DNA of 64,000 nucleotides from Paguma larvata (GCA_030068075.1 CM057830.1:25266247-25330246); one strand, 5' to 3'; shown: positions 10,810 through 23,319, numbered from the stretch's first letter. The notes: generated by a model from the sequence alone, not told the origin. Numbers and translations are program-made.

Positions 10810-11880
10810 AGTCGATAATTAGTTGAACCAGACAGTTGTATATGCCAGTTATTTTAGAGGGAGGAATTTTGAATTAGGAATCTGGCTCCTAGATTCATGG
10901 TGAAGACCCATTACATAATTTCTAGGTCAAAAATATATTTAAAGTCAACCTTTTTTGAAGGGCCATGCAACTCGGGGTGTATATTTAGAACCAGGACACA
11001 AAAATAATGAAATGATATCATTTGATCAAAACATAAAATATTATTAGTAGTACAGTTAAAATAAAGCAACTTACAGGTGCCTATCCCAGAGTTGGGTACG
11101 AACTGATGCAAACCATGCTGGTCACTCAGCTTGTTTTAAGTCTTAAAATATGTACAACTCATCACCCACCTAATGAAGTGTAAAGCCAGTGAATATAATG
11201 CTTTTAATGGCCTTAGAACATTTTGCTGGCTGCCCTGCTTTTTGATAGTTATTCCGCTTCCCCTAGGGACAACAGGCGACTTAGTCATACACCGCGTTCT
11301 TTATACAACTTCACATTCCTATTTTGTCTTAAGTTCTACCAGGACTTCCTGATTTGAGTTCTCTGAACCTTTTCAACAGACATCTTGATAAAAGGAAAAA
11401 GAAATTGTCATTAAAAAAAAAAGATAAAGAGAATCCTAATCCAAATTTCTACTTTAAAGATTACAGGGGCCGGGGGAGAGGGGGGGACTTGAGCTTCTGA
11501 AGATTAAGAACTCTCGATTTACATTTCATTTCCATTTTGCTCAAATCAGCAGAGCCTCCAAAAACCAAGTGAAGGATATTTCAAATGGCCTAGTACATTT
11601 TCTGCAAGGATGAGGTATGTGAACTGGAATCAGACTAAGGTGCTTTTTATATCTCTTCTCATAAGAGATTGTACTAAAAAGACTCCCAATCTCTTAAAAC
11701 TGAAATATCACTCACCATTCCAAAACCTGGGTGTGTTTACTGTGGGTTTTGTTGGCTTTTTGCTTGCTTTTTCAGCAGGGCATTTTATTAATCTCTTCAG
11801 GTGGATTTTTTTTTCCCCATGGTCTTGGAGATGATGACAGCGGCTTGTCACCCTACTCTATTTGCCAGCTACTCTTTGAG
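10810..11880. other. Intronic sequence, nothing recognised
   Basis: A G-rich stretch lies at 11465-11489. Two overlapping ORFs near 11610-12000 have no known domain. No mobile element was identified. Confidence 0.5.
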
Positions 11881-11884
11881 ACGG

Positions 11885-12010
11885 TCCATTCAATCAGCAA
11901 GTATTTATGGCATGCCTGTTATTTTCAGAACAATGTTAGAATTACAGGTATTCAAATAAAGGAGGAACAGTTTGAAGCTTACAGTTCAGTCAGGAGATAA
12001 AACATACACT
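11885..12010 (+). repeat. Ancient mammalian repeat fragment
   Basis: CAGCAAGTATTTATGGCATG, followed by a 'gttcaga..aatgttag..acaggtattcaaataaa..cagtttgaagcttacagttcagtc' pattern, resembles a widespread mammalian dispersed repeat (MIR/L2 class). Exact family is uncertain. Confidence 0.4.
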
Positions 12011-12334
12011 AGGGAGAGAGTGTCTTCAGAGAGACACGACAATGCTTGGAATCCTAACCTCTGGCATTTAGTAACTTACAAAACTTGCTCCCCACGTAAC
12101 TATCTGAACCATCAGTGAAACAGGGTAACAAAGTCTCCTACTGGAAAGTTTTTTTTTAAACCTATGTTGGCTTTTTTTAAAAGTGACTTTGCTTAAGGCA
12201 TAAAAATGAATCCTTATGAGGATTTCGAGTTCCATGATTCATTAAATATCTGAAATATTTTAACTTAACTGAAATAAACTAGCATAAGTTCATAAATTAT
12301 TTATACAAATATAAGTGAGTAGTATAAATAACAT

Positions 12335-12420
12335 TTATGTACAAATATATGCATATGTGTATATATAAGAATATATAAATATCTATACAAATGTGTACAT
12401 ATATACATATATATAAACTT
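12335..12420. repeat. AT-rich microsatellite region
   Basis: ATAT, ATGTGTATAT and ATACATATATA units alternate without a strict period. Confidence 0.8.
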
Positions 12421-12484
12421 TCAATAAGTAACTCTCAAGTGTTGTCTCCTTTCAGTGTAGGTTTGGGGAAAGAACAGCCATCGA

Positions 12485-12620
12485 ACACCCTTTTAAAGAC
12501 TCAGAACATTTGAGTTAAATCCTGGCTCCTCCCTTTGCCATCTGTGTGACCTTGAGAAAGGTATCCCAAACCATGATCCCTGGTTCTGTCATTTATTTAA
12601 CGAGAGCAACATCTACTTTA
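12485..12620 (+). repeat. MIR relic
   Basis: GAGTTAAATCCTGGCTCCTC and CCATCTGTGTGACCTTGAGA match the MIR core ('gagttcgaatcctggctct... tgtgaccttgggcaag'). Confidence 0.85.
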
Positions 12621-13187
12621 GGCAATGTCGTCTATATCAAATCGACTCACATATTTTTTAGAGTTCTTTGTCCAATTTATGTAAAACATAACACAGATAT
12701 AAAATATTACTATTTATAAGATGAGATATTTTAGAATCTGAGTAAAATCTGACTTTGCCAAATACTGTCAGTAAAAATTTTGACACCTCCAAACTGTCTG
12801 AAATGTTTCATATATTCTGGCGTTCTCTGGGCCGCGTTATGCATTACCAAAACACCTAGCTAGTGACAGGGAGACCCGAGCAGTTTAGGTGCCTTGCCAC
12901 GTGCTAAGAAAAAAATTAATCCCATTCCATTTAATGATATGCACTCCCTACAGTACTATGCCCTTATGTGCATATATGCTTTGTTTGGCATCATACCCTA
13001 CAATGACAGACAAATAAACCTCTGAGAAGATTACAAGTACTAATAATAATTGGGAGAAATCCCCCATTTCAGGGTCCAATAGGACTGAGTCTTCCCCTTT
13101 TAGCAGTTCCTACAATGGCTGAGACAAAACTAAATCCTTACTGAGGAGAAGTTTGTAAAGTGCCAATGTTTCAAAAGGCCAATATGA

Positions 13188-13366
13188 GGGGTGCCTGGGT
13201 GGCTCAGCTGGTGGGGGGTCGAGTCTTGATTTGGGCTCAGGTCATGACCTCACGGTTGTGAGATTGAGTCCGGTGTGGGCCTCCATGCTGAGTGTGGAAC
13301 CTGCTTGGATTCCCTCTGTCCCTCTCTCTGTACCCTTCCCCTGCTCATGCTTTCTCCCCATTCCTC

Positions 13367-13399
<33 letters not shown>

Positions 13400-13402
13400 A
13401 AG
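13188..13402 (+). mobile_element. CAN-SINE, plus orientation, poly-A tail
   Basis: GGGGTGCCTGGGTGGCTCAG begins the head. The body differs from the other copies (TTGAGTCCGGTGTGGGCCTC) and matches an older subfamily. It ends in a run of about 22 A, then AAGAAAAAAAA. No clear duplication was found. Confidence 0.9.
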
Positions 13403-14205
13403 GGACCACGCGAGCCTCTACTATGTATGTTGTTCATATGACCTTATCTTTCTGCACAATTACATTTGATGTTCACATTTTCAGGTTGACTGGGTTTTCT
13501 CAATTCATGGCACAGTGTTCTGTTTAGTTATAGAGAAAGGTGTTTTTCCCTCATTCTTACTCTGTACATTTGGGACCCAATTTTCTATTTTCAAACATTT
13601 GGTTGTTCAGCATACATTTTTCTGATAACAAATTAAATCAGGCTGGTATAGGATGCTATACCTTTCCTTCCTTCCACCAATTGTGTTTTCCTGAAGGCCA
13701 GCTGTGGCTCAAGGCAGCGGTTCTATCACTTTTGTATAAAAGAAAAATTGGATTCTAGGGGTCAAATTTACTGTTTCTGTCGTTGCCTTTTGGACTTTGT
13801 AGGAGGCTCTCAATGGTTTCACTCCTGTAACCCAGGAATGTGACTTATAGGTGGTAATAAACCAGACTATGCAGTAGATGGAAACACTAAAAATAGAATA
13901 TTGTGCATAAATATTTTTGTTTTATCTTAATACTGGAGAAAATATCATAAAGCACTTCATTCATTCATTCATTCATTCACTCAGGAAATCTTAAGGGAGA
14001 ACCTAGTTTTTCTAAATTCCTAGACAGGAAATTAAGATAACACTGAGTGGAGATGCATTTCTTGAAGAAGTACTAAAAACTCTGGGGACAGACGTAAGAA
14101 CATTTTCCAATCTCCACATATCCATTTTCTACATATGGCAGGGCTCTATCACGTCAACAAGTATCAACAACCTAGAAGACCCGATGGAGCTCTTAATAAT
14201 GAGGA
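13403..14205. other. Intronic sequence with a (TTCA)n microsatellite
   Basis: Apart from the tetranucleotide repeat (TTCA)n at 13957-13979 no recognised element is present. Confidence 0.55.
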
Positions 14206-14209
14206 GTGC

Positions 14210-14560
14210 TGATAATGCGTCCCTCATCCCCAAATTCACATGTTGAAGCCCTAGCCCCCATTATGATGGTATTTGGAGATGGGGACTTTAGGAAGTAATT
14301 AAGTTTAGATGAGATCGTGAGGGTGAGGTCTCATGATGGCATTAGGGCCCTCATGAGAGGGATAGAGCAGATCTTTCTCTCTCTGCAGCATGTGAAGACC
14401 CAGTTAGAAGGTAGCCATCTGTAAGCCAGGAAGGGGGCTCTCACCAGATCTGCTGGCACCTTGGTCTTGGACTTCCTGGTCTCCAGAACTTAGAGAAATA
14501 GTCTATTGTTTAACCCACCAAGTCTATGGCATTTTGGTACAGAAGCCCAAGATGTTTAAG
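14210..14560 (+). mobile_element. MaLR-type LTR relic (MLT1/MST-like)
   Basis: The series CACATGTTGAAGCCCTAGCC, TGATGGTATTTGGAGATGGG, GAGGGTGAGGTCTCATGATG, AGCATGTGAAGACCCAGTTA and CTCCAGAACTTAGAGAAATA follows the order of MaLR LTR consensus sequences. It is ancient and diverged. Confidence 0.75.
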
Positions 14561-14800
14561 ACATTGGTATTTATGCAGTGATTTGCCTTGCAAAGGGCTA
14601 TTCTGTACATCGTTCCATCGAATCCTAACAGCAATCTGGTATGAAAGGCATCAGGAGCCTGATTTTACAGATGAAGAAATAAAGGGTGAGAGAGATTAAA
14701 TAATTTGCCAAGGGTCCCACTGTCACTAAAGGGCAGAATCAGGATTTAAACTGGCCTCTTCTCATTGTAGATGCACTGCCTTCGGCATTACATGATGCTT
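14560..14800 (-). repeat. MIR relic
   Basis: CCTGATTTTACAGATGAAGA, AATAATTTGCCAAGGGTCCC and GGGCAGAATCAGGATTTAAA are the reverse complement of the MIR core. Confidence 0.88.
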
Positions 14801-15234
14801 AGGATGCAATGAGGGAAAGACACGCTTACATGTCTGTCTTACTAACATAAAAGTAATAATCAACATTGTCATCATCATTGTCAGTATTATCCCATAACCA
14901 ACCAGCTGCCTCAGTCTTCTGTTAGGCCTCCAAAACTCAAAAGCTTTCTTTTCTTTTCAAAACCCATACTCTTCATGTGGAGCCAGGGTGAGAGAATTAT
15001 CAACATGACCAGTAGCTACAGAAAAAGTCTCGTAGAGTTCTTTTTCCTTTCAACATGCACATGTATAGTCAAGGGCACGCACAACTGTCATTTTTCAGGG
15101 GAAGAGCAGCAATGACATCTGCTGGGTTGTCTGATGGAGAAAGTTAAAGCAACAGAGGGGCAAATTGCTGAAAACTTTCCTTTGAAGGCGTGTTAAGTCC
15201 GGTAATAGTCATCTCCACGTTGGCCCCATTCTCC

Positions 15235-15735
15235 TTCAACTCTGGGCATTCATGACCTTCTGGAGTTCCCTCCTCCTCCCACCTCACTGCGTCAGGGCCA
15301 AAGTGTGTGACAAATAATTTACAGAAGAAGCAATAGTATAAATACTAAGGCTCGGTCAAAAAAGGCACCCCTGCTTCTACGTCGTACTCATGGTTTACTT
15401 CTGGGGGAAGCCAGTCACAAAGTCACAGGGGCACTCGAGCAGTCCCACAGAGAAGCTTGTGTAGAGAGGAACCAACTAGACAGCACCACCTCACAAACCA
15501 TAGGAGTGATCCACCTCAAGAGTAGATCCTCCAGCCCCCGTCAAGCTTTCATATGACTGCAGCTCAGTTGGCCACTGATTACAGCCTCGTGAGAAATTCC
15601 AAGATGGAACCACTCAAACTAGATGCTCATGATTCCCTGACCTACAGAATCTGTGAGAGATAATAAATGATTATTACTGTTCTAGGGCACTAAGTTTTGG
15701 CGTGATTTGTTTTGCAGTAATACGTAACTGCAAAT
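15235..15735 (+). mobile_element. MLT1-like LTR relic
   Basis: GATCCTCCAGCCCCCGTCAA, CATATGACTGCAGCTCAGTT, ATCTGTGAGAGATAATAAAT and CACTAAGTTTTGGCGTGATT match the 3' half of an MLT1-type LTR, including a polyadenylation-like AATAAA. An open frame starting inside it (15702) is accidental. Confidence 0.65.
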
Positions 15736-16845
15736 TCCTTTTCTTGACTAAAGCAGAAGGAGCCCAGCTCTCCCCTTTGGACGTAGAAAGGTCACAATCT
15801 ATTAGTCCTTTCTGCTTACTTCGTAAATGCTTCCCTCAAGGCAGGTACCACAGAATAAAGACTAGTGGCAAGCAATCTGTTATGTTGATTCAAATTATTA
15901 ATGAGAAAATCTTGGTAAAGAAAAAAAATGGTAGATCTAAAATAATTCCTACACTTTCCCAACACCTGAGTAGGGCTGAGAGAGTCTTTAAGGAGCCATC
16001 TATGCCATATCTAACCCTTGGCTTAGCTCCATCTAACCTGCATGATATCACAAAGGAGGAATATTCCTCTCTATACCCAGAGGTACCAAAATACAATAGA
16101 AATTCAGGCCTTTGGTTGCAATGCCCCATTAGGCCATAAGATAAAAATGCTAGCCTGTGAAAAACTACCATTTCTCCTGTGGGGACATTTCCTACTGTTT
16201 TGTATTTGTCTTACCAGCCCACTTTTTCTGAGTGTGAGATTCTTTATATGTTTTATATATTTATATATTCTTTGGTTTATTTAATAGTTATGTTCATTAT
16301 GTTTAGTTTTTAAAAGGGATGAGTAGAACATGTGCTAATCCAAATCTTTCACCGTAAAAGGAAACATAAGGAAAATATAAGCAATTAGAAAATGGTATTT
16401 ATGTTCATAACTGTAGCTATGTCACTTTAAATGAAATATATTTATTATTCCTATTACACATTCACATGAAAGATTAATAATTGACTATAATTATGACTGC
16501 TAATTTGGATTTTAAATCCTGTTCAAATATATTTTGATACTAATCCTCTTCTAGAGTTGAAGAATAGGTATGTTAAAACAGAATTATTTTATGACAGATG
16601 TTTAGTATTAATTTAACACAATGTAAGTAAAAGCGTATAAAGAAAAACATATACACTTGCTATTTATAGGTAAATTTTTAAGTTATAATTACTCTGACAG
16701 AGCCCTGAAATTCACTAAGATGTTAAAGATCATTTTTAAATTTAATGTATATTTCCAGGTAACCTATTAATGGGATACAAATGAAAATTAAAGAAATCAT
16801 GATATTTATATGTGAAGAAACACATGGCACTATGAAGCGCCCTGT
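15736..16845. other. Intronic sequence, AT-rich
   Basis: A 145-codon ORF (15702-16139) and an opposite-strand ORF of 93 codons overlap each other and have no recognisable domain. No repeat family was assigned. Confidence 0.5.
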
Positions 16846-17600
16846 GATGGTTTATTTTATGGATTAAATTGACTAGACAATGATGCCCAGTTGTTTAATT
16901 AAGCACTAGTGTATATATTGCTGTAGAGAGGTATTTTTAATTATTTTATTTTGTTTTTTATTTTTATTTTTTTAAATATTTATTTTTGAAAGAGAGAGAG
17001 AGCACATGAGCAGGGAAGGGACAGAGAGAGAGGGGGGCAGAGGATCTGAAGTGAGCTCGAACCCACAAACCCCGTCATATCCTGACCTGAGCTGAAGCTG
17101 GATGCTTAACTGACTGAGCCACCCAGGCTCCCTGAGGGGTATTTTTTAGATGTGATTAACATTTAAATCGGTAGACTGTAATTAAAGCAGATTAGCCCCT
17201 ATAATATTGGGTGAGCCTCATCCAATCAGTTGAAGACCTTAAGAGAAAAGACTGAGGTCCCCAGAAGAGGAAGGAATTCTGGCTCCAGACTGCCTTTGGA
17301 CAGAAGACTGCAGTATCAAGTCTTCTTTGAGTATCTATCCTCCTGGCCTGCTCTAAAAATTTCCAACTTGCAGTCTTCACAATCCTATAAACCAATTCTT
17401 TAAAATTTCGGTCTCTGTCTTTGTCTCTTTCTCTATTTATATATATACATATATGCGTACATATATGTATATATATAATTAAGTTAATAATAATTTATAA
17501 AATCATTAATAAATATATTACATATATATGTATGTATACATACATATATACATATATAAAGGGTTCTCTGGAGAATGCTAATAAACTCATTCCTAGTGAA
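16846..17600 (+). repeat. Ancient interspersed repeat split by a CAN-SINE, with an AT-rich microsatellite
   Basis: GATGGTTTATTTTATGGATT...GACTAGACAATGATGCCCAG precedes the SINE; TTAACATTTAAATCGGTAGA, CCTCATCCAATCAGTTGAAG, GGAATTCTGGCTCCAGACTG and CCAATTCTTTAAAATTT follow it, then an AT-rich tract (17436-17561) and GGGTTCTCTGGAGAATGC. This order matches a repeat seen often in mammalian genomes; I cannot name the family with certainty. Confidence 0.6.
16926..17146 (-). mobile_element. CAN-SINE nested in an older repeat
   Basis: Reverse-oriented copy with head rc GACTGAGCCACCCAGGCTCC. The body is shortened (part of the central CTCAGAGCCTG region is missing). Flanks GAGAGGTATTTTT (16926-16938) and GAGGGGTATTTTT (17134-17146) are a near-perfect duplication. 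Confidence 0.9.
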
Positions 17601-18225
17601 TAACAACACTAGAAGAAAAGATTAATATTATAACAAACTAATAATCATAATAATATATGTAGTAAAACTTTTATTTTTGTGGTAGGATTGAGCAAGAGAT
17701 ATTTTGTTTAATCCTTGGTATACTACCAAGGTCCACTGAACCCAAATATATATTTTGGGTTTATTTTTTAAGAAGTTTTAACTCTTTTAAAAATTGTATT
17801 TTTTTAACATTTATTATTTCCTAGAGATCTCTCAAAAACCAAATTGATACTTATTCTTTAAATAAAATAAAATTAATTTTATTTACCATATGGGTCCATT
17901 GAAGCCTTTGATAAGCCTAAGAGACATTGTGTAGTCTTCGTAATCTTATTTTTCCTATATGTGGAAACATTTTGCTCTTTCATCACCACTCATAAGTTAT
18001 TCCTAACCATGCTAAAAAGATTTGTAAATGAAAGAATGATGGGATTATTTAGAAGGCTGATGCAGTAGTGAAATAAATCTGCAACTCTAGGTTTCTTATT
18101 CCATTGGCCAAAATAGTGAATCTTCTTTCAAGAGAGGTATAAAATAAGATTAGGGACACCATCTTTGAAGTCTGCATTCAGCTTTCATTGAACAGAGTGG
18201 AAAATGTAGCACTTCTCATTTTACT
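17600..18225. other. Intronic sequence, AT-rich, nothing recognised
   Basis: No family or exon was identified between the AT-rich microsatellite and the putative transposase fossil. Confidence 0.45.
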
Positions 18226-18685
18226 CCCATAATGACAAAGACAAAAAAATTGACAGAAGAAGACATTTACGATTATTAGACATAATAGAAGATAAATGCA
18301 AAGAGACAGAAGTCAACAATTTCGAATCCAGGGATGATGATAAAATTGATCATTTGGTGAAATCTTAAACTGTGAGTCTTCAGATGATGAGGAAACACAG
18401 GGAATGATAAGCAAACAATACATTTCTAAGGACAGAAGGAAAATATGATATTTTAATCTAGTTAGTCATTCGACAGGAAGGACTTCATCACATAATGTTA
18501 TATTGAAGAACGTGAACCATCCTATTTTCCTAAAGTCATGTGGGACACTGTATCGTTTATGTCTGTGCCTCCAAATTTATTTGATACAAAGTTTGTTGGG
18601 TTCATTTCTTATTAAAATTTCTAAGAAAGTTGGATTTTACTATCTCTCTAATCTTAATTCTGTAAATTATTTGAAAAATAACTAG
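18226..18685 (+). pseudogene. Probable piggyBac-like transposase fossil
   Basis: Fragments in different plus-strand frames read in order as MTKTKKLTEEDIYDY, then LLDIIEDKCKETEVNNFESR followed by DDDKIDHLVKS, then SSDDEETQGMISKQYISKD with a stop in the following RRKI-stop-YF, then VSHSTGRTSSHNVILKN. An acidic N-terminus with a Ser-Asp-Asp-Glu-Glu cluster, a 'KDG-K-W' type motif (tryptophan now TGA) and a 'TGRT-S-N' motif are typical of the N-terminal part of piggyBac-class transposases. At least two frameshifts and several stops show it is dead. I see no terminal inverted repeats or TTAA flanks and none of the catalytic aspartates, so this would be a truncated remnant. The assignment is from motif recognition only. 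Confidence 0.45.
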
Positions 18686-19550
18686 ACATACAAAATAAGA
18701 AGCAAAATAGCTCATATAAACCTACATGGCAAATGGTCATCTATTTTTTCCTGGTACACTGAATGGTAACTCAGAAACATGACATACATAAACACAACCA
18801 TCTTTAACTCTCGGCTTTCTTATTCAAAGTAGCACTAAGGACCAGGAAGAAATTTATGTTATCGGATTGGTGGCATAGCAGAAGATACAGAAAACAAAAT
18901 ATGGAGTAAAACTTCACTCATTCTTCAGTATTTGTCTGAATGTACTTCTATTTTAAGTTGCCAGTGGGAGGCATGAGGCCAAGTCTTCTTCCTACATTCC
19001 TTAAATGTAAGCCAAGCTCCAGACTATTCCCTAGGTCTACTTTTCTTTTCATCCAGCTCCCTGTCTCTGTGAAAACTCGCCTACTTCAGGTGACTTCCAA
19101 ATTTGCTTAGAAGTAACTTTGCTTCTGAAACCTCTACTTGTGTTTTCTTGAGCACATTATTTTATCATCCATATTCAACTCTGTCCTGAGTCTGTCTCCA
19201 GTTATATTACCATCTTCCAAAGCACTGATTCTCAAAATCTTAATAGGCAAGCTTTCTCTTAGTTTCCACACATTCAATCAATGTTCAAATCGTGTTAACG
19301 CTTGCTCCACTGCATGTCTTAATTCAGTTCTTTCTTTCCAGTCTACTGCCACTGCTCTAGTGTGGGCTCCCTTAGCTCCTACCTTGTCTCTCTGACTGCT
19401 TTTACTCCTGTATCCTCCACAACACACACACAGATAAAGTCCCACTTCTACGAATTCATCTGTCACACCATTGCTAACTTAAGTCTAATTAGGTATTCCC
19501 CTCTCATCCTTCCCTGAAATAACCTTCCTCTCCTCGCCTCCTTCTGCTTT
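18686..19550. other. Intronic sequence, nothing recognised
   Basis: Pyrimidine-rich toward 19000-19500. No clear family was recognised and the short ORFs have no domain. It might include the diverged 5' part of the L2 copy that follows. Confidence 0.4.
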
Positions 19551-19554
19551 TCAA

Positions 19555-19855
19555 AATCCTATTCGTGACCAGATCAAATGTGACCTCCTTCTAGAAGCAT
19601 TCCTAAATCCCTTCATTCAGCTCCAATCTGCCCTCCTCTTGTTCTTTCTCAAGATTCTGGAATACTGCTCTGCTCAAGTACTTCTCCTAGGCTGCCTTGC
19701 CCCAATAGACTTGTCCAAATACCTACATTTGATTGTAAGCTCTTTTAAGACAAAGGCTGAATCTTATTTTTCCCTGTATCCCAACCATCGCATCTGATAT
19801 TAACTAGCACAGAGTAAGCATTCAAATATTTACTGAACTGAACTGAACTCTTCGG
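19555..19855 (+). repeat. L2 3'-end relic
   Basis: CTTCTAGAAGCATTCCTAAA (as 'aggaagccttccctga'), GATTGTAAGCTCTTTTAAGA and AGCACAGAGTAAGCATTCAA (as 'agtaggcactcaataaat') are in L2 order. Confidence 0.8.
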
Positions 19856-20470
19856 TTGCCAGAGGCATCCTGGTGGATGTAAATTTTGAGAGCTGCTTGT
19901 AGTTATAACAGGTTGACAGCAGGTGCTAGATGTCAAAAGAAGAAATTTATACAGTTGACTCCACTTCTTCTAAAATAAGCAACTCTCTAATAGACAATAC
20001 CTGAGAGGAAGATATTGGCTGGCATTTCATTAGCAATAGAGATTTCATAAAAACGTGGAGAACGACCAAGACTTTTTATTTCACCATGAAGGATTTCATA
20101 CATTTGGTTGCAGCAATGAATGATAGGTTGACAAAGCTGCTATAAAACTGTCAGTTAATTCAAAAATCCTGTGAGAGTATTTTTATTCTCATGCAACATA
20201 ATATTCTCCCTTCTATAGCCCTGTATACCAGCTCTTTAAGCAATATGATATGAACTCATTTCTTAACATTTATACGATGTCACCAGATTTCTCAAAGAAT
20301 TCCAGACCAGTTTAAAAAAAGCCTTAGCTGAAAAAAATTATTTTAAAGGAAATAATTCTAAGATTTGGCATTCTGTTTCAGAAATTTCTCCCCTGGTTTA
20401 GCTGATAAGCAGCCATGTATTACCCGCCCCCCCAATGCTTCATATTTTCTCATCTCCAGTTCCTCTGCAC
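19856..20470. other. Intronic sequence, nothing recognised
   Basis: A/T-rich sequence with no recognised repeat or exon. Confidence 0.45.
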
Positions 20471-20474
20471 CAAA

Positions 20475-20715
20475 TTCTTCTCTCCATGATGCTACACACC
20501 ATTTATAGAGCATCTATTGTATGTGAGGTCTTCACTGCAGAAACATCACATAATTTTATCTTCATAATCCACATATCAGCTAAAGTACTATTTATTGGTC
20601 CCACATCACAGATGAGGAAACCATGGCTTACAGAAGTGGATCCCCGTGGCCAAGGCTGTGCAGCTAGTGGATTAGGAAGGTTTGCTAGCCTCTACGTTAC
20701 CAACAATCCTATAAT
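20475..20715 (-). repeat. MIR relic
   Basis: TCACAGATGAGGAAACCATG, GGCCAAGGCTGTGCAGCTAG and the upstream 'catctattgtatgtgaggtcttcactgc' part match the reverse complement of MIR. Confidence 0.88.
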
Positions 20716-20871
20716 TACACACTGAAATGCATAGAAGACAACAATATACATGGTAGTAGTAAAAATTATATCCAGATTATGTAAATTGAAGTTACTCCTA
20801 ATATTATCGGTTCTCAAATACTCTTATTTATTTACTTTTTACTAACTAAAGCATTTCATTTGATGTTCCTT

Positions 20872-21062
20872 GGGCTTTAGAATCATATGGACGTAAGTTT
20901 AAATCCTTGTCCCTCACTTGACAACATCTTACGACAACTATAGGCACATTACTTAAGCTCTCTGAGCTTTAGTTTTCAAATCTCTAAAATGGGAATAATA
21001 ATGTCTATCCTCCTAAGGTGATAGTAAATATTGAAAATAAAATAGCTTACGGGAATTGCCGT
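20872..21062 (+). repeat. MIR relic
   Basis: CTTTAGAATCATATGGACGT, CACATTACTTAAGCTCTCTG, TCTCTAAAATGGGAATAATA and the 'tgatagtaaatattgaaaataa' end are in MIR order. Confidence 0.88.
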
Positions 21063-21257
21063 GCTTTTGATAGGATCACTCATGTATTTGTCTAATTCCA
21101 TTTATATATCTTTTTCCATGTTTCCAAAGCAACCTTCTCCTTTTGGTTTTTTAAACTTCTCTCTTTTCTTCTTTGTGGTCTAAGAACCAGGCAGCTACCA
21201 AAGACCTTATTAAATGATTTCCCACTAAGCATTCAAACAACCCACTTAGATTATAAT

Positions 21258-21490
21258 TAAAATAACAAGAGCTAACATTTACTGAGCTCTTACTGTGGCT
21301 TGGAAATAAATGCTCCTAAGGTATTATCTCATCTAATTCTCCCAACCTTGAAGTAGATACAAGTAATCTTATTTTATAGAGGAGGTGACTGAGATCAGAT
21401 AATTTACTGAGATTACTTATTTGTTCAGGGTCACAAAGCTACTAAGAGGCCAGTCCAGGTAGCTTGCCCTTAAAACCTGTATGTGCTATT
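21258..21490 (-). repeat. MIR relic
   Basis: GCTAACATTTACTGAGCTCT, ATTTTATAGAGGAGGTGACT and CAGGGTCACAAAGCTACTAA form a reverse-oriented MIR. It faces the plus-oriented MIR at 20872. Confidence 0.88.
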
Positions 21491-23290
21491 GTTACAGACC
21501 TTTAAAATGATAACGGTGGGGGTTATGGTGGGAGAAGCTACAGAAGCAAGGTTCGAAAATACAAATGCCAGATGAGCCATGTTCACCAATATTATTTGTG
21601 GAATAAAAAGAGCAGTATGAGAAAGGAATTCTTTCTTTCTGTATCTTTCTCATTGCTGTGTGAGATATTATGGTATTAGGATCTGCAGTAGTAATGGGCA
21701 TGAACAAGAGTTTTGCGTAATTCATAAGCCTCCCAGGAAGCAATTTTAGACCATTCCAATCTTAGCTGGTTTTGGTCCCCTGACCTAGCCCTGTGCAGTA
21801 GAAAATGACCAGGAATGGATGACACGTACAGCAACCAAAGAACTGAAGGAAAATGAGTAGTTTGAGCATCAGAAACAGCAAGGAGAGTTTCTTATTTGAA
21901 TGCCCTGAGAATGAAATTTTTTTCTCTCACCTAGATTATTACAACTTGATTTCCATCGATATAATCACCTGAAAACAACAGACACCGTGGAAATCGTTGT
22001 ATACAGTGAAACAGGTGGGTATTTTGCAGACCCAATTACTTGAGGTTTCAGCATGGATATTACTAGTAGAGAGGAATTGCTTCGTATTGGACTTTTCTCT
22101 TGATAGAATGCAATAAGTATATATAGATTTCCCCAACTGTTCAAAGTTATGAACTGGGATTTACCGAGGAAGGAGAAATGTTTCAGTATAGCATTATACT
22201 CTTACTGAATATTTTTCTTTATTTAGCTGATTCCTTTTTAAGTATTTCTAGAAGTTTCAGGGCAATAAAAAAGGAATACTGAAATCTTCAAATAAGAAAA
22301 TACAATTTTATGAGCAAGTATTTTATTTCTGCTCTTTCCCTGAAAGCCAAATCTATACTAAGGAAAATTCTATTTTGAACGCGATTGAAACTTTATGAGT
22401 ATTGAATCTCCATCCCATTTCATAGATTTCAAATGGAGAGATAAACTGTAGTATAGCGGGGCTGCAAATGACATTGTTTAGATAAACATATCTTGTCAGA
22501 ATTATCCTGGTAGCAGCATTAGAGGCTCCAGGCATATCTGGAACTAAGATTCTGGCTTGGGCTCTTAATAAGCAACATGACATGTCTCAACAGACACTTG
22601 GTTTTTAAGAAAATGCTTTTTTGGGACCACGTGGATTGGAATCTTTCCACTATACTACAAATATTCATAAAGGTATTCATTCCAAAAAGACAAAAGCTAA
22701 GAAAAACAGAATTGTTCAAATTACTGGACATTAGCAGAGAGATAAAAACTTGCCCTCCAGTCATTCAATTTTAATCTACATCTTGAAAAAAAAAAGTCAA
22801 TACAATATCAAAAAAAGATTTCGAGAGATAATGGAAAATGTTTAGACAATGTTGAATGGATAGTGTAAAATAAATTAGTGTTATTTTCCTCTTAGGGAAA
22901 AAATAGAAGTTATTTTTCATTAGTAAAATGACAAATGACTTTCTATACAGTATGTTCAGATTTGCATAAATATTTTTGCCAAATTTCCATATTTCTCAGG
23001 CAAGAAACAGATCACTTAACTGTGTAATGGGAATTCAGTTTCATACTGAGCAAATCACTCACCAGGATTCATTCTTTTGGACCAGTATGTTGCAACCTGA
23101 TGGAGAAAGCCTCATGGTTCCAGTTTGAGGGAGGAACATGCTACTACATCAGTTGAAGAGCTACCTATACTGGTCATTACAAGGCAATTATGTTCTTGCC
23201 TTGCTGGTTATACAAATGATTATCTAGAACTTACACAGAACTTTACAACTTAAGTGTATTCTTCCTGTCCAAATTAGCAATGGAAGAGAA
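21491..23290. other. Intronic sequence, nothing recognised
   Basis: AT-rich sequence with several short opposing ORFs lacking known domains. No transposon family was recognised. Confidence 0.45.
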
Positions 23291-23319
23291 TGACGAGTTT
23301 CTTACCAACTAGTTTCTCT

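Noticed and set aside
15702..16139. 145-codon plus ORF
   Set aside because: It starts within an LTR relic and overlaps an opposite-strand ORF; no known protein features.
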